A stretch of 36,699 nucleotides of DNA from positions 1 to 36,699 of the forward strand of contig JANWLQ010000005.1 of NCBI GenBank assembly GCA_025450725.1. The letters are read 5' to 3'. This DNA comes from Terriglobales bacterium. GTDB taxonomy: Bacteria; Acidobacteriota; Terriglobia; Terriglobales; SCQP01. The notes under the pieces were generated by a model, which was not told the DNA's origin, did not search any database, and saw only the letters and a program-made list of their open reading frames with translations. The translations under genes and the position numbers were made by a program. Below are positions 9,301 to 15,263 of the stretch, one piece after another. Positions within the stretch are counted from its first letter, which is position 1. Each line of letters starts with the position of its first letter.

Positions 9301-9595
9301 TGGGTACGACGGTTTCGCTGGCCAGACCATCCGCCACCAGCACGGGCAGTCCAACTGCCAGTGGCTGGAATGCGGGACCGGCCGGAAGCGCCAGGTCGCC
9401 GCTCCCCTCAACCACGATGGAGGCCACGCCCGGCGCATCCGGGGCCGGGCCGGCCGCCAATTGCCAATGCCCGAAGGCGGCGGCGTCGTAACCGCGGGAG
9501 CTAAGGTAAGCCGGCACGGCGGTTTGGGCGACGCTGGGCACGAGCCGCGCCAACACCGCCATGCCGAGCAGGAGTCGCAGGTACATTTTGCTCAT
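6374..9595 (-). CDS. Large exported protein, pectate-lyase-3/beta-helix-like with carbohydrate-binding-like repeats
   Basis: 1073 aa with a signal peptide (MYLRLLLGMAVLARLVPSVAQ, likely cleavage near residue 24). Residues about 75-200 form a domain with paired cysteines and GGLQEAVNYATAHGGGVV, typical of the start of pectate-lyase-3-like beta helices. The same block occurs in the exported protein at 20.5 kb. Residues about 275-350 look like a fibronectin-type sandwich (TYRYQIAVADAAEGF). Two WQPSTAYAAGRYARP-like segments near 365 and 930 resemble short carbohydrate-binding modules. The middle (about 495-700) again has DDTAALSAAVAAQQRG and beta-helix turns. The C-terminus carries an AGLTVAGHCSLQATN-type domain. 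The protein is rich in Ala, Thr, Trp and Gly and probably acts at the surface on, or bound to, polysaccharide. No catalytic residues could be assigned. It follows the gmd remnant by 115 bp. Confidence 0.8.
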   Translation of the reverse strand: MSKMYLRLLLGMAVLARLVPSVAQTAVPAYLSSRGYDAAAFGHWQLAAGPAPDAPGVASIVVEGSGDLALPAGPAFQPLAVGLPVLVADGLASETVVPTALACAAGACTLTAVWSHPHPGHFTLSSADGGLQEAVNYATAHGGGVVQIGPDFAGPLGVAPITALAAGDRTTLIEDSRAGDAWYGWNGASYAATFALSSQPTWLDVRTFGASGSQQSTTAACTAGSTEVSLAAPLDFDNSQGIALAGCGPAPFAGASFQPPVPVVVNFCGQNGVLACTPGTTTYRYQIAVADAAEGFTAVGATAATATAAANLGFGCCNLVGGANLLTWSAPDGLNSNNDGYLVYGEKAGDANFQLIGLVTIPGYAQPWQPSTAYAAGRYARPQAAPNGSYYVALTGGTTAATEPAWRTSTPTCTVGDGSVTWQRVPFSWLDECTDSTGPTACTAAINWTPNWVPRTPPLTPSPDVWVSQIVAGGGSRTLTLQTPAATTAPAAAALHDDTAALSAAVAAQQRGCIQIAPSGYSPDDTCAPLWFPLGGYNVSGPIPFSAALLIHGISSAALFGQNPFQPIFIGSARRVTVEGLHTFGSLTPYAITEASDTNVFSLKDIDAQFATDYVAEFLACASASCGASAEISGRFVGDRRLAFSSIDWLKVDPQTWVEPIFSNSQPWEAQIYGSGEWLAINGMVGVPQPKPYDRWVDNWSGNVTIDNGTRLGSENGGMSAIYTFAGHGGPPSWMGSSLVIRDSSVGTGSAGGAGNPASGIIVALNGTFPQQVTVESDANLVTTPLIDTCSGINIANANAPCVLPAGFAPTNLDTAFNDTLNQSQTVAIHATSTSNAGLRCFPLQAALQPYVPGPAACLQASAPPSAGIWPTGSVQFNNPHAFVWNQNPQPGQPLGWTLQPTVPGSTVRAAPVWQPNHGYTLAASPFGEGSDYVTDGAGNVFYVSAVALGATCTSAAAAPSWNIARAGNTTADGNCTWTYDATPASAWLGFGTVYPNASDTSVRFVGALTTTNATSDTIAVAGLTVAGHCSLQATNATAAAMSGVTCVAASGTVVVSHPAVAGGVFNVFLSYR

Positions 9596-9710
9596 ACCCG
9601 GTAAGATGCGGCCCCACCTCGCGCGGCTGACGAGTTAGCGTTGCAGTCGTGTGACTATTTAGTGACAGCCCTATCGGCCCGGCTGGCGTTGTGACTCCAC
9701 CAGTCAATGA

Positions 9711-9904
9711 TCAGGTGACCCACCGAATTGCTTGCGCTTCAGGCGCCCGCCGTCCTTCCAGTCGCTGCCGGGTCTCCCCTATATCGGCATCTACCATCAT
9801 GCGTACCAACTCGAGGAAGTCCACACGCGGGCTCCAGTTCAGTACTGATCGCGCCTTGGTGGCGTCATCTAGCAGAGTCTCGACTTCGGCTGGCCGGAAG
9901 TAGC
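9711..9904 (-). pseudogene. gmd: GDP-mannose 4,6-dehydratase, C-terminal remnant (IS-distal part)
   Basis: The minus strand encodes [18 protein letters not shown] followed by [20 protein letters not shown] and a stop at 9711. This is the diagnostic C-terminal stretch of GDP-mannose 4,6-dehydratase, which makes GDP-4-keto-6-deoxymannose for GDP-fucose or GDP-rhamnose. The reading frame is cut at 9904 by the IS element. Joining it across the element restores Y-V-E-I-D-P-R-Y-F-R-P, the conserved Gmd motif. About 75-80 residues of a normal enzyme of about 330-370 aa remain, and the Rossmann fold and active site are absent, so no function is possible. The track's 100-aa ORF (to 10013) starts inside the IS and is an artefact of the junction. 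Confidence 0.9.
9897..9904. repeat. Target-site duplication, left copy (GAAGTAGC)
   Basis: GAAGTAGC lies directly outside the left inverted repeat and is identical to 11955-11962 directly outside the right one. Eight bp is the usual duplication length of IS1595-family elements. Removing the element plus one copy restores the gmd reading frame. Confidence 0.93.
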
Positions 9905-9928
9905 GGTAATAAATTACTTGACGCACCG
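9905..9928 (+). repeat. Left terminal inverted repeat of the IS1595-like element
   Basis: Begins GGTAATAAATTACTTGAC and matches the reverse complement of 11931-11954 at 19 of 24 positions, with no gaps. It contains the TTGACG hexamer that serves as the -35 of the inward promoter. Confidence 0.9.
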
Positions 9929-9946
9929 TGCCGCAAGGGGTAGGGT
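9918..9946 (+). promoter_or_regulatory. Inward promoter in the left IS end, driving the passenger gene (leaderless)
   Basis: TTGACG at 9918-9923 and TAGGGT at 9941-9946 are separated by exactly 17 bp. The passenger ATG at 9953 begins on the 7th base after the -10 hexamer, so transcription would start at or next to the A of ATG. This is the TANNNT-ATG layout of leaderless bacterial genes. The right end of the element has the same spacing to the transposase ATG. Confidence 0.6.
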
Positions 9947-9952
9947 GGGGGG

Positions 9953-10747
9953 ATGGTGCACGATTTTTTGCAAGGCTGGGTCGCTCCGTGCTGGCATTTG
10001 GCCAAACTCGCATGGGGTAATATGATCGCCGCAGGCGGCGTCACCACCCTTGGGGTTGTGGTTTGGCTCTTTATCTTGCCGGGGGCCCTTTGGCTCGCCC
10101 AAAGAGTCGCCGCGTGGTGGCCTCGCAGGAAATCTGCGGGCTCTCTTGTTGCGGCCTTTCGCGGATCGGCACGCGCCGCTCTTGTTGATGCGATCGTTGT
10201 GGTTTGTTTGCTGACCTTGCTCTGGGGGTTATTTTTGCCGCCCACAATCAGGGGCTTGCATCGGTCACTAGTGGCAACCGTGGCCAAACTTCGAGGCGAC
10301 AATAGGCGAATGTATGAGGATCGGCAACATCTCGTCGATCCAAGCCAGTTGCTGTCACAAATTAAATCGTTTACCGACAGGAACCAACTGTTGCAGCGCG
10401 AGATCAATGACCTGACGAACGGACCGATTTTGACGGACGTGTTTAGGTTTCCTAGCCAAGTTCACAACGGCGAATATGGAGACGGATGGCTCTCGGTAGT
10501 TACGGCGCGAAGCCCCAAAAAGCTTTGGAATGTAGACGTGGAGTTGTCGTGTGATTTGGAGGTTACTCCGATTGGGCTCGCCGCGCCGACCGGATCGGAC
10601 TGGATCTCGGGCAGTTCCCACAAGATTGACTCCAAGCACTATAAATTTTCGGAAACTACAGGATGGGGTGGCGCCGACAACCCGCTTCGGATTCCGATTT
10701 TTAGCAAGGAACGTCGCCTGCCGACGTGCTCGGTTGTGCCACAATGA
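9953..10747 (+). CDS. IS passenger: two-pass membrane protein with coiled coil, unknown function
   Basis: 264 aa, not recognised. There are two strong hydrophobic segments at about residues 24-50 and 76-98, separated by a basic loop ([17 protein letters not shown]). A charged, Gln/Arg-rich helical region follows at about 105-155, likely a coiled coil. The last 100 residues are soluble, with a [20 protein letters not shown] start that may form a small beta domain. The C-terminus would face the cytoplasm or periplasm on the same side as the N-terminus. It lies wholly inside the IS, reads away from the left repeat, and its ATG is placed for leaderless expression from that repeat. The next ORF begins directly after its stop. 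No transposition function is recognisable; it could be a host-interaction or maintenance factor. Confidence 0.7.
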   Translation: MVHDFLQGWVAPCWHLAKLAWGNMIAAGGVTTLGVVVWLFILPGALWLAQRVAAWWPRRKSAGSLVAAFRGSARAALVDAIVVVCLLTLLWGLFLPPTIRGLHRSLVATVAKLRGDNRRMYEDRQHLVDPSQLLSQIKSFTDRNQLLQREINDLTNGPILTDVFRFPSQVHNGEYGDGWLSVVTARSPKKLWNVDVELSCDLEVTPIGLAAPTGSDWISGSSHKIDSKHYKFSETTGWGGADNPLRIPIFSKERRLPTCSVVPQ

Positions 10748-10948
10748 GTGGTCCTCATGCCGTCCGATGCCTCACGTTTCAATCAGGGAATGGCAGCTCT
10801 ATTTGCCGTGCCCCGCTCGGTCGCGGTAGAGCGTCACGAGGCTCACAAGCGTGCCGCTGCGCTGAATCCAAAGCGGCGCGGACCCAAGCCGAAAAATGCC
10901 CGCGCTTCCCGCGTCCCTGCCGGGGTCGATCAAAAAGCCTCGCGCTGA
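10748..10948 (+). CDS. IS passenger: 66-aa basic protein of unknown function
   Basis: A short ORF directly following the 264-aa gene (GTG immediately after its TGA; an in-frame ATG at 10757 is an alternative start). The first half is SRFNQGMAALFAVPRSVAV and the second is strongly basic (NPKRRGPKPKNARASR). This layout is common in small uncharacterised bacterial proteins that may bind nucleic acid. It converges on, and overlaps by 19 bp, the 3' end of the transposase gene. Tight coupling to the preceding ORF supports it being real, but no function can be named. Confidence 0.5.
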   Translation: MVLMPSDASRFNQGMAALFAVPRSVAVERHEAHKRAAALNPKRRGPKPKNARASRVPAGVDQKASR

Positions 10949-11906
10949 TTATCCCCCTTCCCCGTAAGCGTGTCGAACCTGAGCCGCTTACCGGATACTT
11001 GGCTCATTCCGAGGGCAAACCGCTCGGAATCGGTCAGGCGCTTATTGCCCTGCTTTCGATGGTTGTAGCGGAACGCCTGCTCATCCAGGTAGCGGAACAG
11101 GTGGAATAGTTCAACCGAAACGTAGGTCCCATTCAGACCGCGTTTGACCAGACTCCAGTAGTTCTCCATTCCGTTTGTGTGGACCGAGCCATTCACATAC
11201 TCGACCGCGTGATTGACACGCCGCGAAGGAAATCGGCCTCCAGGCCGTTGTAGCCTGCGTGCTCATCGCTCATGACCTTCGCGCCGCCCTTGACGTGTCC
11301 GCGGATGATGGGCTGGAGGGTAACACCTTCACGATTGGGGACAACCCTGGTGCGAACCTTCCCGCCTCGCTCCAACATCCCGAGCACGACGGTCTTGCCT
11401 TCGCCCCCGGCCATCTTCCCGAGAGCCATGCGCTTGCGGACGTGCATGTTGCGCGCTTTGCCGCCGATGAAAGTTTCGTCTACCTCGACGCGGCTCCCCG
11501 GCCCGCCGATCTTCCCGCCGCCGTGGAAAGTGTCCTGCATCGCCAGCCGGAGACGATGGAGCATGAACCAAGCCGACTTCTGAGTGATTCCAAGTGTCCG
11601 CGCAACCTCGTAGCTGGAGACGCCGTTCTTGCAGGAAATCAGCATCCAGTAGGCGATCATCCACTTACCAATGTCTATGGGGGAATCCTCAAAGATCGTC
11701 CCTACCTTGATCGTGAATTGCTTCTGGCAGCCCTTGCAGAACCAGAGCCGCCGCGTCTTGACGAAGCGGTTTTGGTCCGACCCACAACGCGGACAGGCAA
11801 CGCCTTCCGGCCAGCGGAGCTTGATGGCATAGGCCAGCGCCTTATCGAGATCGGAGAACATGACCACGGCTTGCTGCAACATTTGCGGAGCTTTTGTGTC
11901 AGCCAT
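10930..11906 (-). pseudogene. IS1595-family transposase, frameshifted
   Basis: The first 237-residue ORF (11193-11906) has a zinc ribbon CPRCGSDQNRF...CKGCQK, the HTH segment EVARTLGITQKSAWFMLHRL, and the first catalytic Asp in VEVDETFIGGKARN. The second Asp is in VMSDEHAGYNGL. The frame then breaks after DFLRGV. The -1 frame continues V-N-H-A-V-E-Y-V-N-G and HTNGMENYWSLVKRGLNGTY, the conserved C-terminal catalytic block, in a second ORF (10930-11196). The change fits loss of one base near 11215-11217. The second ORF's GTG overlaps the first ORF's TGA as GTGA. No slippery heptamer is seen at the break, so programmed frameshifting is unlikely. No intact transposase is made unless reinitiation yields complementing parts. 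Confidence 0.9.
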
Positions 11907-11912
11907 GAATCC

Positions 11913-11941
11913 AGACTACATCTTGGAGTTCAGTGTGTCAA
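11913..11941 (-). promoter_or_regulatory. Inward promoter in the right IS end, driving the transposase (leaderless)
   Basis: On the minus strand TTGACA (11941-11936), a 17-bp spacer and TAGTCT (11918-11913) are followed by six bases, GGATTC, and then the transposase ATG at 11906. The start codon would coincide with the transcription start, and no Shine-Dalgarno is present. The layout is the mirror image of the left-end promoter. Confidence 0.65.
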
Positions 11942-11954
11942 GTATATTTTTACC
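11931..11954 (-). repeat. Right terminal inverted repeat of the IS1595-like element
   Basis: Read on the minus strand it begins GGTAAAAATATACTTGAC. It matches the left end at 19 of 24 positions and carries the -35 box of the transposase promoter. Confidence 0.9.
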
Positions 11955-11962
11955 GAAGTAGC
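11955..11962. repeat. Target-site duplication, right copy (GAAGTAGC)
   Basis: Perfect copy of 9897-9904, immediately outside the right inverted repeat of the element. It is inside the gmd remnant. Confidence 0.93.
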
Positions 11963-12026
11963 GTGGGTCGATTTCGACGTACGCCAGCCGTCGGCCCGCA
12001 GGCCGATGCCGCCCGCGAGTGGCGAG
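11955..12026 (-). pseudogene. gmd: GDP-mannose 4,6-dehydratase remnant (IS-proximal upstream part)
   Basis: This is the short upstream piece of the gmd remnant. Read across the excised IS, its minus-strand codons give Y-V-E-I-D-P-R before R-Y-F-R-P-A-E-V at 9904. Upstream of YVEIDP the similarity to Gmd fades within about 15 codons. The stop codon of the O-antigen ligase gene (12027-12029) is then met in the same frame. The N-terminal roughly 270 residues are therefore missing and were lost in an event separate from the IS insertion. A W-R segment in an adjacent frame (GLRADGWR) hints at a further small indel here. Confidence 0.75.
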
Positions 12027-13328
12027 CTATGCGCTTTTGTGCTGTACGCGAGCTGGGACGGCGAAGGCAGCCGCCGCCAGGATAAAAAATAGCAGAGCAT
12101 TACCGGGTGCGTGGAATTGGAAGTCGCCGTAGCTGTGGACGAGAAAGCCGGCGGTTGCCACGAATGCGGCGAGCTGGGTGTTACGCACAGGGCCATGATG
12201 CTCGTGTCGACTCCAGCACCGCCAAAAAGCCCACGCCCAAATCCCGAGGAACCCCAGCACACAAATCATGCCAGCTGTTCCAGTTTCGGCCAAGGTTTGA
12301 AGAAAATCATTGTGGGCATTTTGGAACATCAAGCCGCTGTCGAATGTTTGATAGGCCGGATAGATGCTGGCAAACGTACCGAATCCGGTTCCAAGCCATA
12401 CGTGGTCGCGAAAAATGTGCAGGGTCGATTGGTCGACCGCCAATCTCTCGATGGTACTGGCATCGTGACTGTCCCAACCGGCAAAACGGCGATTGACCGG
12501 CCCCCAATTGGCCAGCAGGCTGAATGCCAGCAAGCCAGCCGCCCCCGCCATCAGGCCCAGCCTACCACCGCGGCGCCGTCTGAGATCAGGCCAGAAAACA
12601 ACGACGCCCAGAATTGCCTCTATGAGCATAACTAACAGACCGCCGCGTGACTGTGAAATAACAACCGAAATCAAGGCCAGCGCGGGAACTAGGCCCCGGC
12701 GCAGCCAGAGCGCCCAGACGGGTTCGCCACCGCGACCCTTCCGGACTACGAAGACCACCGCAATCGGCATCAGCAGGTCCATGCATCCGGCGTAGAAGTT
12801 GTGATATACGAATGGACCCACCGGTGTAGCGTAGCTGGCATTGTGAAACCAGTAGATATACCCATTGGCGCCGAATTGTTGCAATACGGCTTCGGTGGCC
12901 AATGCGCCACAAAAGAGCCATAACCAATGCCCCAGGCGCAACAGGCTGCTGGCAGTTCGGAAGGTGACGAGAGATAAATAGAATGCCGCGCCGCACCCGG
13001 CGAGTTGCACCAGCTCAGTCAGCGTCGCACCGGGATACGCGGAGAGATGCCACTTCCATTGCACCGCGACGAGCAGCCCAAATCCGGCCATCGGCAGCAT
13101 TATTGGGTGGCCGATCAGTGGGCGGCCCGAGGAAGAACGCTTCCATAGATAGGTAATTAATGCGACAAATAGTGCGACGTCCACAGGTGCCCAAACATAG
13201 CTGTAGACGCCGCCAAAGCCCACCACGGCAGCGAACGTCGGGACCAGAACGGCCCAGTAGGTCCAGGTCGGACGACGGCGCTCGATGCCGCCCGGGCGCG
13301 CGAGGCGCACGGCAGCGCCGGCGCTCAA
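12027..13328 (-). CDS. O-antigen ligase / polymerase family membrane protein (Wzy/WaaL type)
   Basis: A polytopic inner-membrane protein of 433 aa with about 10-12 hydrophobic helices beginning at WAVLVPTFAAVVGF. A large periplasmic loop follows SQSRGGLLVMLIEAILGVVVF, and the family motif HNDFLQTLAETGTAGM lies near the C-terminus. The family either polymerises repeat units (Wzy) or attaches glycan to lipid A core (WaaL), and the two cannot be separated by sequence reading. The start chosen is TTG at 13328. It gives normal family length, overlaps the upstream TPR gene stop by 4 bp (ATTGA), and has AAAGGGGG about 8 nt upstream. The track's 534-aa version reads 100 residues into the TPR gene. 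It is coupled to the TPR protein. Confidence 0.88.
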   Translation of the reverse strand: MSAGAAVRLARPGGIERRRPTWTYWAVLVPTFAAVVGFGGVYSYVWAPVDVALFVALITYLWKRSSSGRPLIGHPIMLPMAGFGLLVAVQWKWHLSAYPGATLTELVQLAGCGAAFYLSLVTFRTASSLLRLGHWLWLFCGALATEAVLQQFGANGYIYWFHNASYATPVGPFVYHNFYAGCMDLLMPIAVVFVVRKGRGGEPVWALWLRRGLVPALALISVVISQSRGGLLVMLIEAILGVVVFWPDLRRRRGGRLGLMAGAAGLLAFSLLANWGPVNRRFAGWDSHDASTIERLAVDQSTLHIFRDHVWLGTGFGTFASIYPAYQTFDSGLMFQNAHNDFLQTLAETGTAGMICVLGFLGIWAWAFWRCWSRHEHHGPVRNTQLAAFVATAGFLVHSYGDFQFHAPGNALLFFILAAAAFAVPARVQHKSA

Positions 13329-14647
13329 TGCGCCGCCCCCTTTGGACTGATTTGGACCGAGCGGATGAGGACGTTCCCTTGCATCAAACTCTCTCCCAAA
13401 GGACGACGGTAGGCGAGCGTAAGGCGCAACAATGAATAGCCCGGAGGACTCTGAAAGGCGTTGCGTGCAATGGTCCAGTTTGGCGAGAGAAGGGCGGGAA
13501 CAACCGCAAGAATCCTGCCATCGGGTGTTGATATCTCTGCCCGAATGCCGTCTGGGTTGCGGAGGTCCTCGCCTTTGGAATCGAGCGCAAGCATGTATGA
13601 CTTTCCCGGCTCGACGAATAACCATTGCCACAACAGGTTCTCGAATTCAGGTTCATATCCATCCCACTGGACTTGCGCGACATCTCCGCCGTCAAGCTGG
13701 ATGCGTCGAATCTGCGCGCTGGCGGGCTGCCAGCCGAAGCCGCCGTGCTGCCAGTCAAACTGAAAGTTGGGATCGCTAATCCTTCCGCTCTCGGCCCGTG
13801 GACCGGTCAAAAATCCACGCTGGAGCGCATCGTCCCAGGTCGAGACGGCCAAGGCAGCCAGCGATGACACCGATTCGCCGGGCGAGCTTGCTTCCGCGTC
13901 TTGTGCCGCTTTCAAATTGGCCGTGACCAGGTTTTGGGAGGCCCATGCACAGGCATTCGCTTCGTAGGCAGCGCATCGCAATGCCTGCCAGAGACCCCGC
14001 ACCTGCTGGGCCTGACCACGGTTGGCAAGCAAGGCAATTGCGCTCGCCGTCACATCGGCCCGCTGCCGCGGAATGATCTCGACCAGGCGCCTTGGCTGGT
14101 CGCCCGCAATCCGCAGGATGTCCTCCAGTGTGGGGGTCACGTCCGAGGCGGGAACCATGCTGAGTGCGAGCTGCATCTGCTGCCAGAAGAGGTCACTATC
14201 GCCGAGAAGAAATGCGGCGTTTGCAAGGGTGTAATGCGCCTCGTAGCCGGATGAGTATTGCGCCGCCTGGCGGAAGTCTCGCAATGCACCCTGCGAATTA
14301 CCGAGCTGGAAATCGAGGCGGCCCAGTTCCTCCCAATTTTGCCAATTGTTGGGTTCCAAGTTGAGAGCGTGAACCTGGAAGGCCCGTGCCTGCTCCGGAC
14401 TGGTGAATTCCTCCAGCCGAGCGGTTCGGAGCCAGGCCTCGCTCAGGTCCGGGCGCAGCCGCCGGGCCCGTTCCAGCCGCGGTTGTGCCGTCGCGGCTGA
14501 TGTACCGGGATCGTTGTCGATTTGATTCAACGCACTCTCGGCGATGGCAGTCGCAATCGCGACGAGAGCGAACCCTGTCAACATTGCGCTTGTTATCGCA
14601 AAGACAAACCAGCGACCGAGATTCCTTGTGCGCGTTGAAGGGAACAT
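13325..14647 (-). CDS. Membrane-anchored TPR-like protein, partner of the O-antigen ligase
   Basis: 440 aa. Residues about 12-38 form one transmembrane anchor (WFVFAITSAMLTGFALVAIATAIA). Residues about 50-170 contain TPR-like helix pairs (ARAFQVHALNLEPNNWQNWEELGRLDFQLGN, and ALRDFRQAAQYSSGYEAHYTLANAAFLLGD). The C-terminal third is rich in Trp and beta strands (FDWQHGGFGWQPASAQIRR ... YSLLRLTLAYRRPLGES) and resembles a jelly-roll carbohydrate-binding fold. It is likely in the periplasm, held at the inner membrane. It ends in a 4-bp overlap with the ligase gene, so the two are translated together and may act as one unit in glycan ligation or polymerisation. Family function is not established. 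Confidence 0.75.
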   Translation of the reverse strand: MFPSTRTRNLGRWFVFAITSAMLTGFALVAIATAIAESALNQIDNDPGTSAATAQPRLERARRLRPDLSEAWLRTARLEEFTSPEQARAFQVHALNLEPNNWQNWEELGRLDFQLGNSQGALRDFRQAAQYSSGYEAHYTLANAAFLLGDSDLFWQQMQLALSMVPASDVTPTLEDILRIAGDQPRRLVEIIPRQRADVTASAIALLANRGQAQQVRGLWQALRCAAYEANACAWASQNLVTANLKAAQDAEASSPGESVSSLAALAVSTWDDALQRGFLTGPRAESGRISDPNFQFDWQHGGFGWQPASAQIRRIQLDGGDVAQVQWDGYEPEFENLLWQWLFVEPGKSYMLALDSKGEDLRNPDGIRAEISTPDGRILAVVPALLSPNWTIARNAFQSPPGYSLLRLTLAYRRPLGESLMQGNVLIRSVQISPKGAAH

Positions 14648-14711
14648 GTCTGGCTAGGTTACCACTGGCAGCACGGCGCCATTGGCGTCCACACAGCGTC
14701 AGCGGTCCACA

Positions 14712-15263
14712 TTATGAGCGGCCAAGGTGATAACCGGGATTGAAATCTGGATGACGACGATCTCGCTCAGAGATGACCGACGGCTGCCGCGGCCATTCAA
14801 TTCCAATGGCGGGGTCATCCCAGCGCAGCCCTCGCTCCATTTCGGGCGCATAAAACTGGGACACCATGTAAAATGCCTCGGTGTTCGGCTCCAGCGCAAG
14901 AAGACCATGCGCAAAGCCCTCGGGCACGTACATCATTTTTCGGTTCTCGGCGGTCAGCGTGTCGCCAAACCACTGCAGAAACGTGGGTGACTCCTGACGC
15001 AGATCAACAAGAGCATCGAAAAGGGCGCCTCGCACACAGCGTACCAGTTTGACCTCCGCGGCCGGCGCGATCTGGTAATGCATACCCCGCAGAGTGCCGG
15101 CGTGCGAGTTGAACGAAATGTTGGCCTGAACAAAGTTGCTCGCCAAGCCATGATCGGCGAACTCGCGGGCGCAAAAGCCGCGCGCAAAATAACCTCTCTC
15201 ATCGGCAGCCGGCTCGGGTTCGATGATGCAAGCTCCGTGAAGTGGGGCAAAAACAAATTTCAC
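14712..15263 (-). CDS. rfbC: dTDP-4-dehydrorhamnose 3,5-epimerase family protein (RmlC-like)
   Basis: A cupin epimerase of 183 aa, the usual RmlC length. It acts on C3/C5 of an NDP-4-keto-6-deoxyhexose. Visible are GTLRGMHYQ with the catalytic His, KLVRCVRGALFDALVDLR, YVPEGFAHGLLAL, and FYAPEMERGLRWDDP with the conserved Tyr and Asp. The start is GTG at 15263 in a GTGA overlap with the rfbG stop, with AAGGGG about 10 nt upstream. The track's longer ORF reads into rfbG. Position directly after rfbG, and YMVSQFY in place of the usual YK-type segment, raise the possibility of a CDP-sugar substrate. Otherwise it is the missing RmlC of the dTDP-rhamnose pathway in this locus. Confidence 0.88.
   Translation of the reverse strand: MKFVFAPLHGACIIEPEPAADERGYFARGFCAREFADHGLASNFVQANISFNSHAGTLRGMHYQIAPAAEVKLVRCVRGALFDALVDLRQESPTFLQWFGDTLTAENRKMMYVPEGFAHGLLALEPNTEAFYMVSQFYAPEMERGLRWDDPAIGIEWPRQPSVISERDRRHPDFNPGYHLGRS

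Larger units (their letters stand above)
9905..11954 (-). mobile_element. Complete IS1595-like insertion sequence with passenger genes (2050 bp)
   Basis: The ends are defined by imperfect 24-bp inverted repeats (19 of 24 identical), both beginning GGTAA and containing TACTTGAC followed by CAC. A perfect 8-bp direct repeat GAAGTAGC flanks the element. Inside, on the minus strand, is an IS1595-family DDE transposase with a zinc-ribbon N-terminus, now frameshifted. On the plus strand are a 264-aa membrane protein and a 66-aa basic protein. Plain IS1595 elements are about 0.7-1.1 kb; the extra kilobase is passenger DNA, which is known in this family. The element interrupts a gmd remnant. The intact duplication and repeats suggest a fairly recent insertion, while the frameshift suggests it can no longer move unaided. 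Confidence 0.93.

Noticed and set aside
8534-9604. 356-aa plus-strand ORF opposite the 1073-aa gene
   Set aside because: Gly-rich antisense shadow without any recognisable fold. The minus-strand protein has a signal peptide and domain matches.
9711-10013. 100-aa minus ORF in the track
   Set aside because: It joins IS sequence to the gmd remnant. Only the part up to 9904 has any protein similarity.
11190-11222. Programmed -1 frameshift in the transposase
   Set aside because: No slippery heptamer or clear stimulatory hairpin at the break. A one-base loss explains it more simply.
10726-12092. Plus-strand ORFs of 127 and 277 aa over the transposase region
   Set aside because: They are antisense to the conserved IS1595 transposase and show no family features.
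11930-12262. 110-aa minus ORF overlapping the ligase 3' end
   Set aside because: Most of it is a shadow of the ligase gene in another frame. Only a few codons near 11970-12000 may reflect an indel in the gmd remnant.
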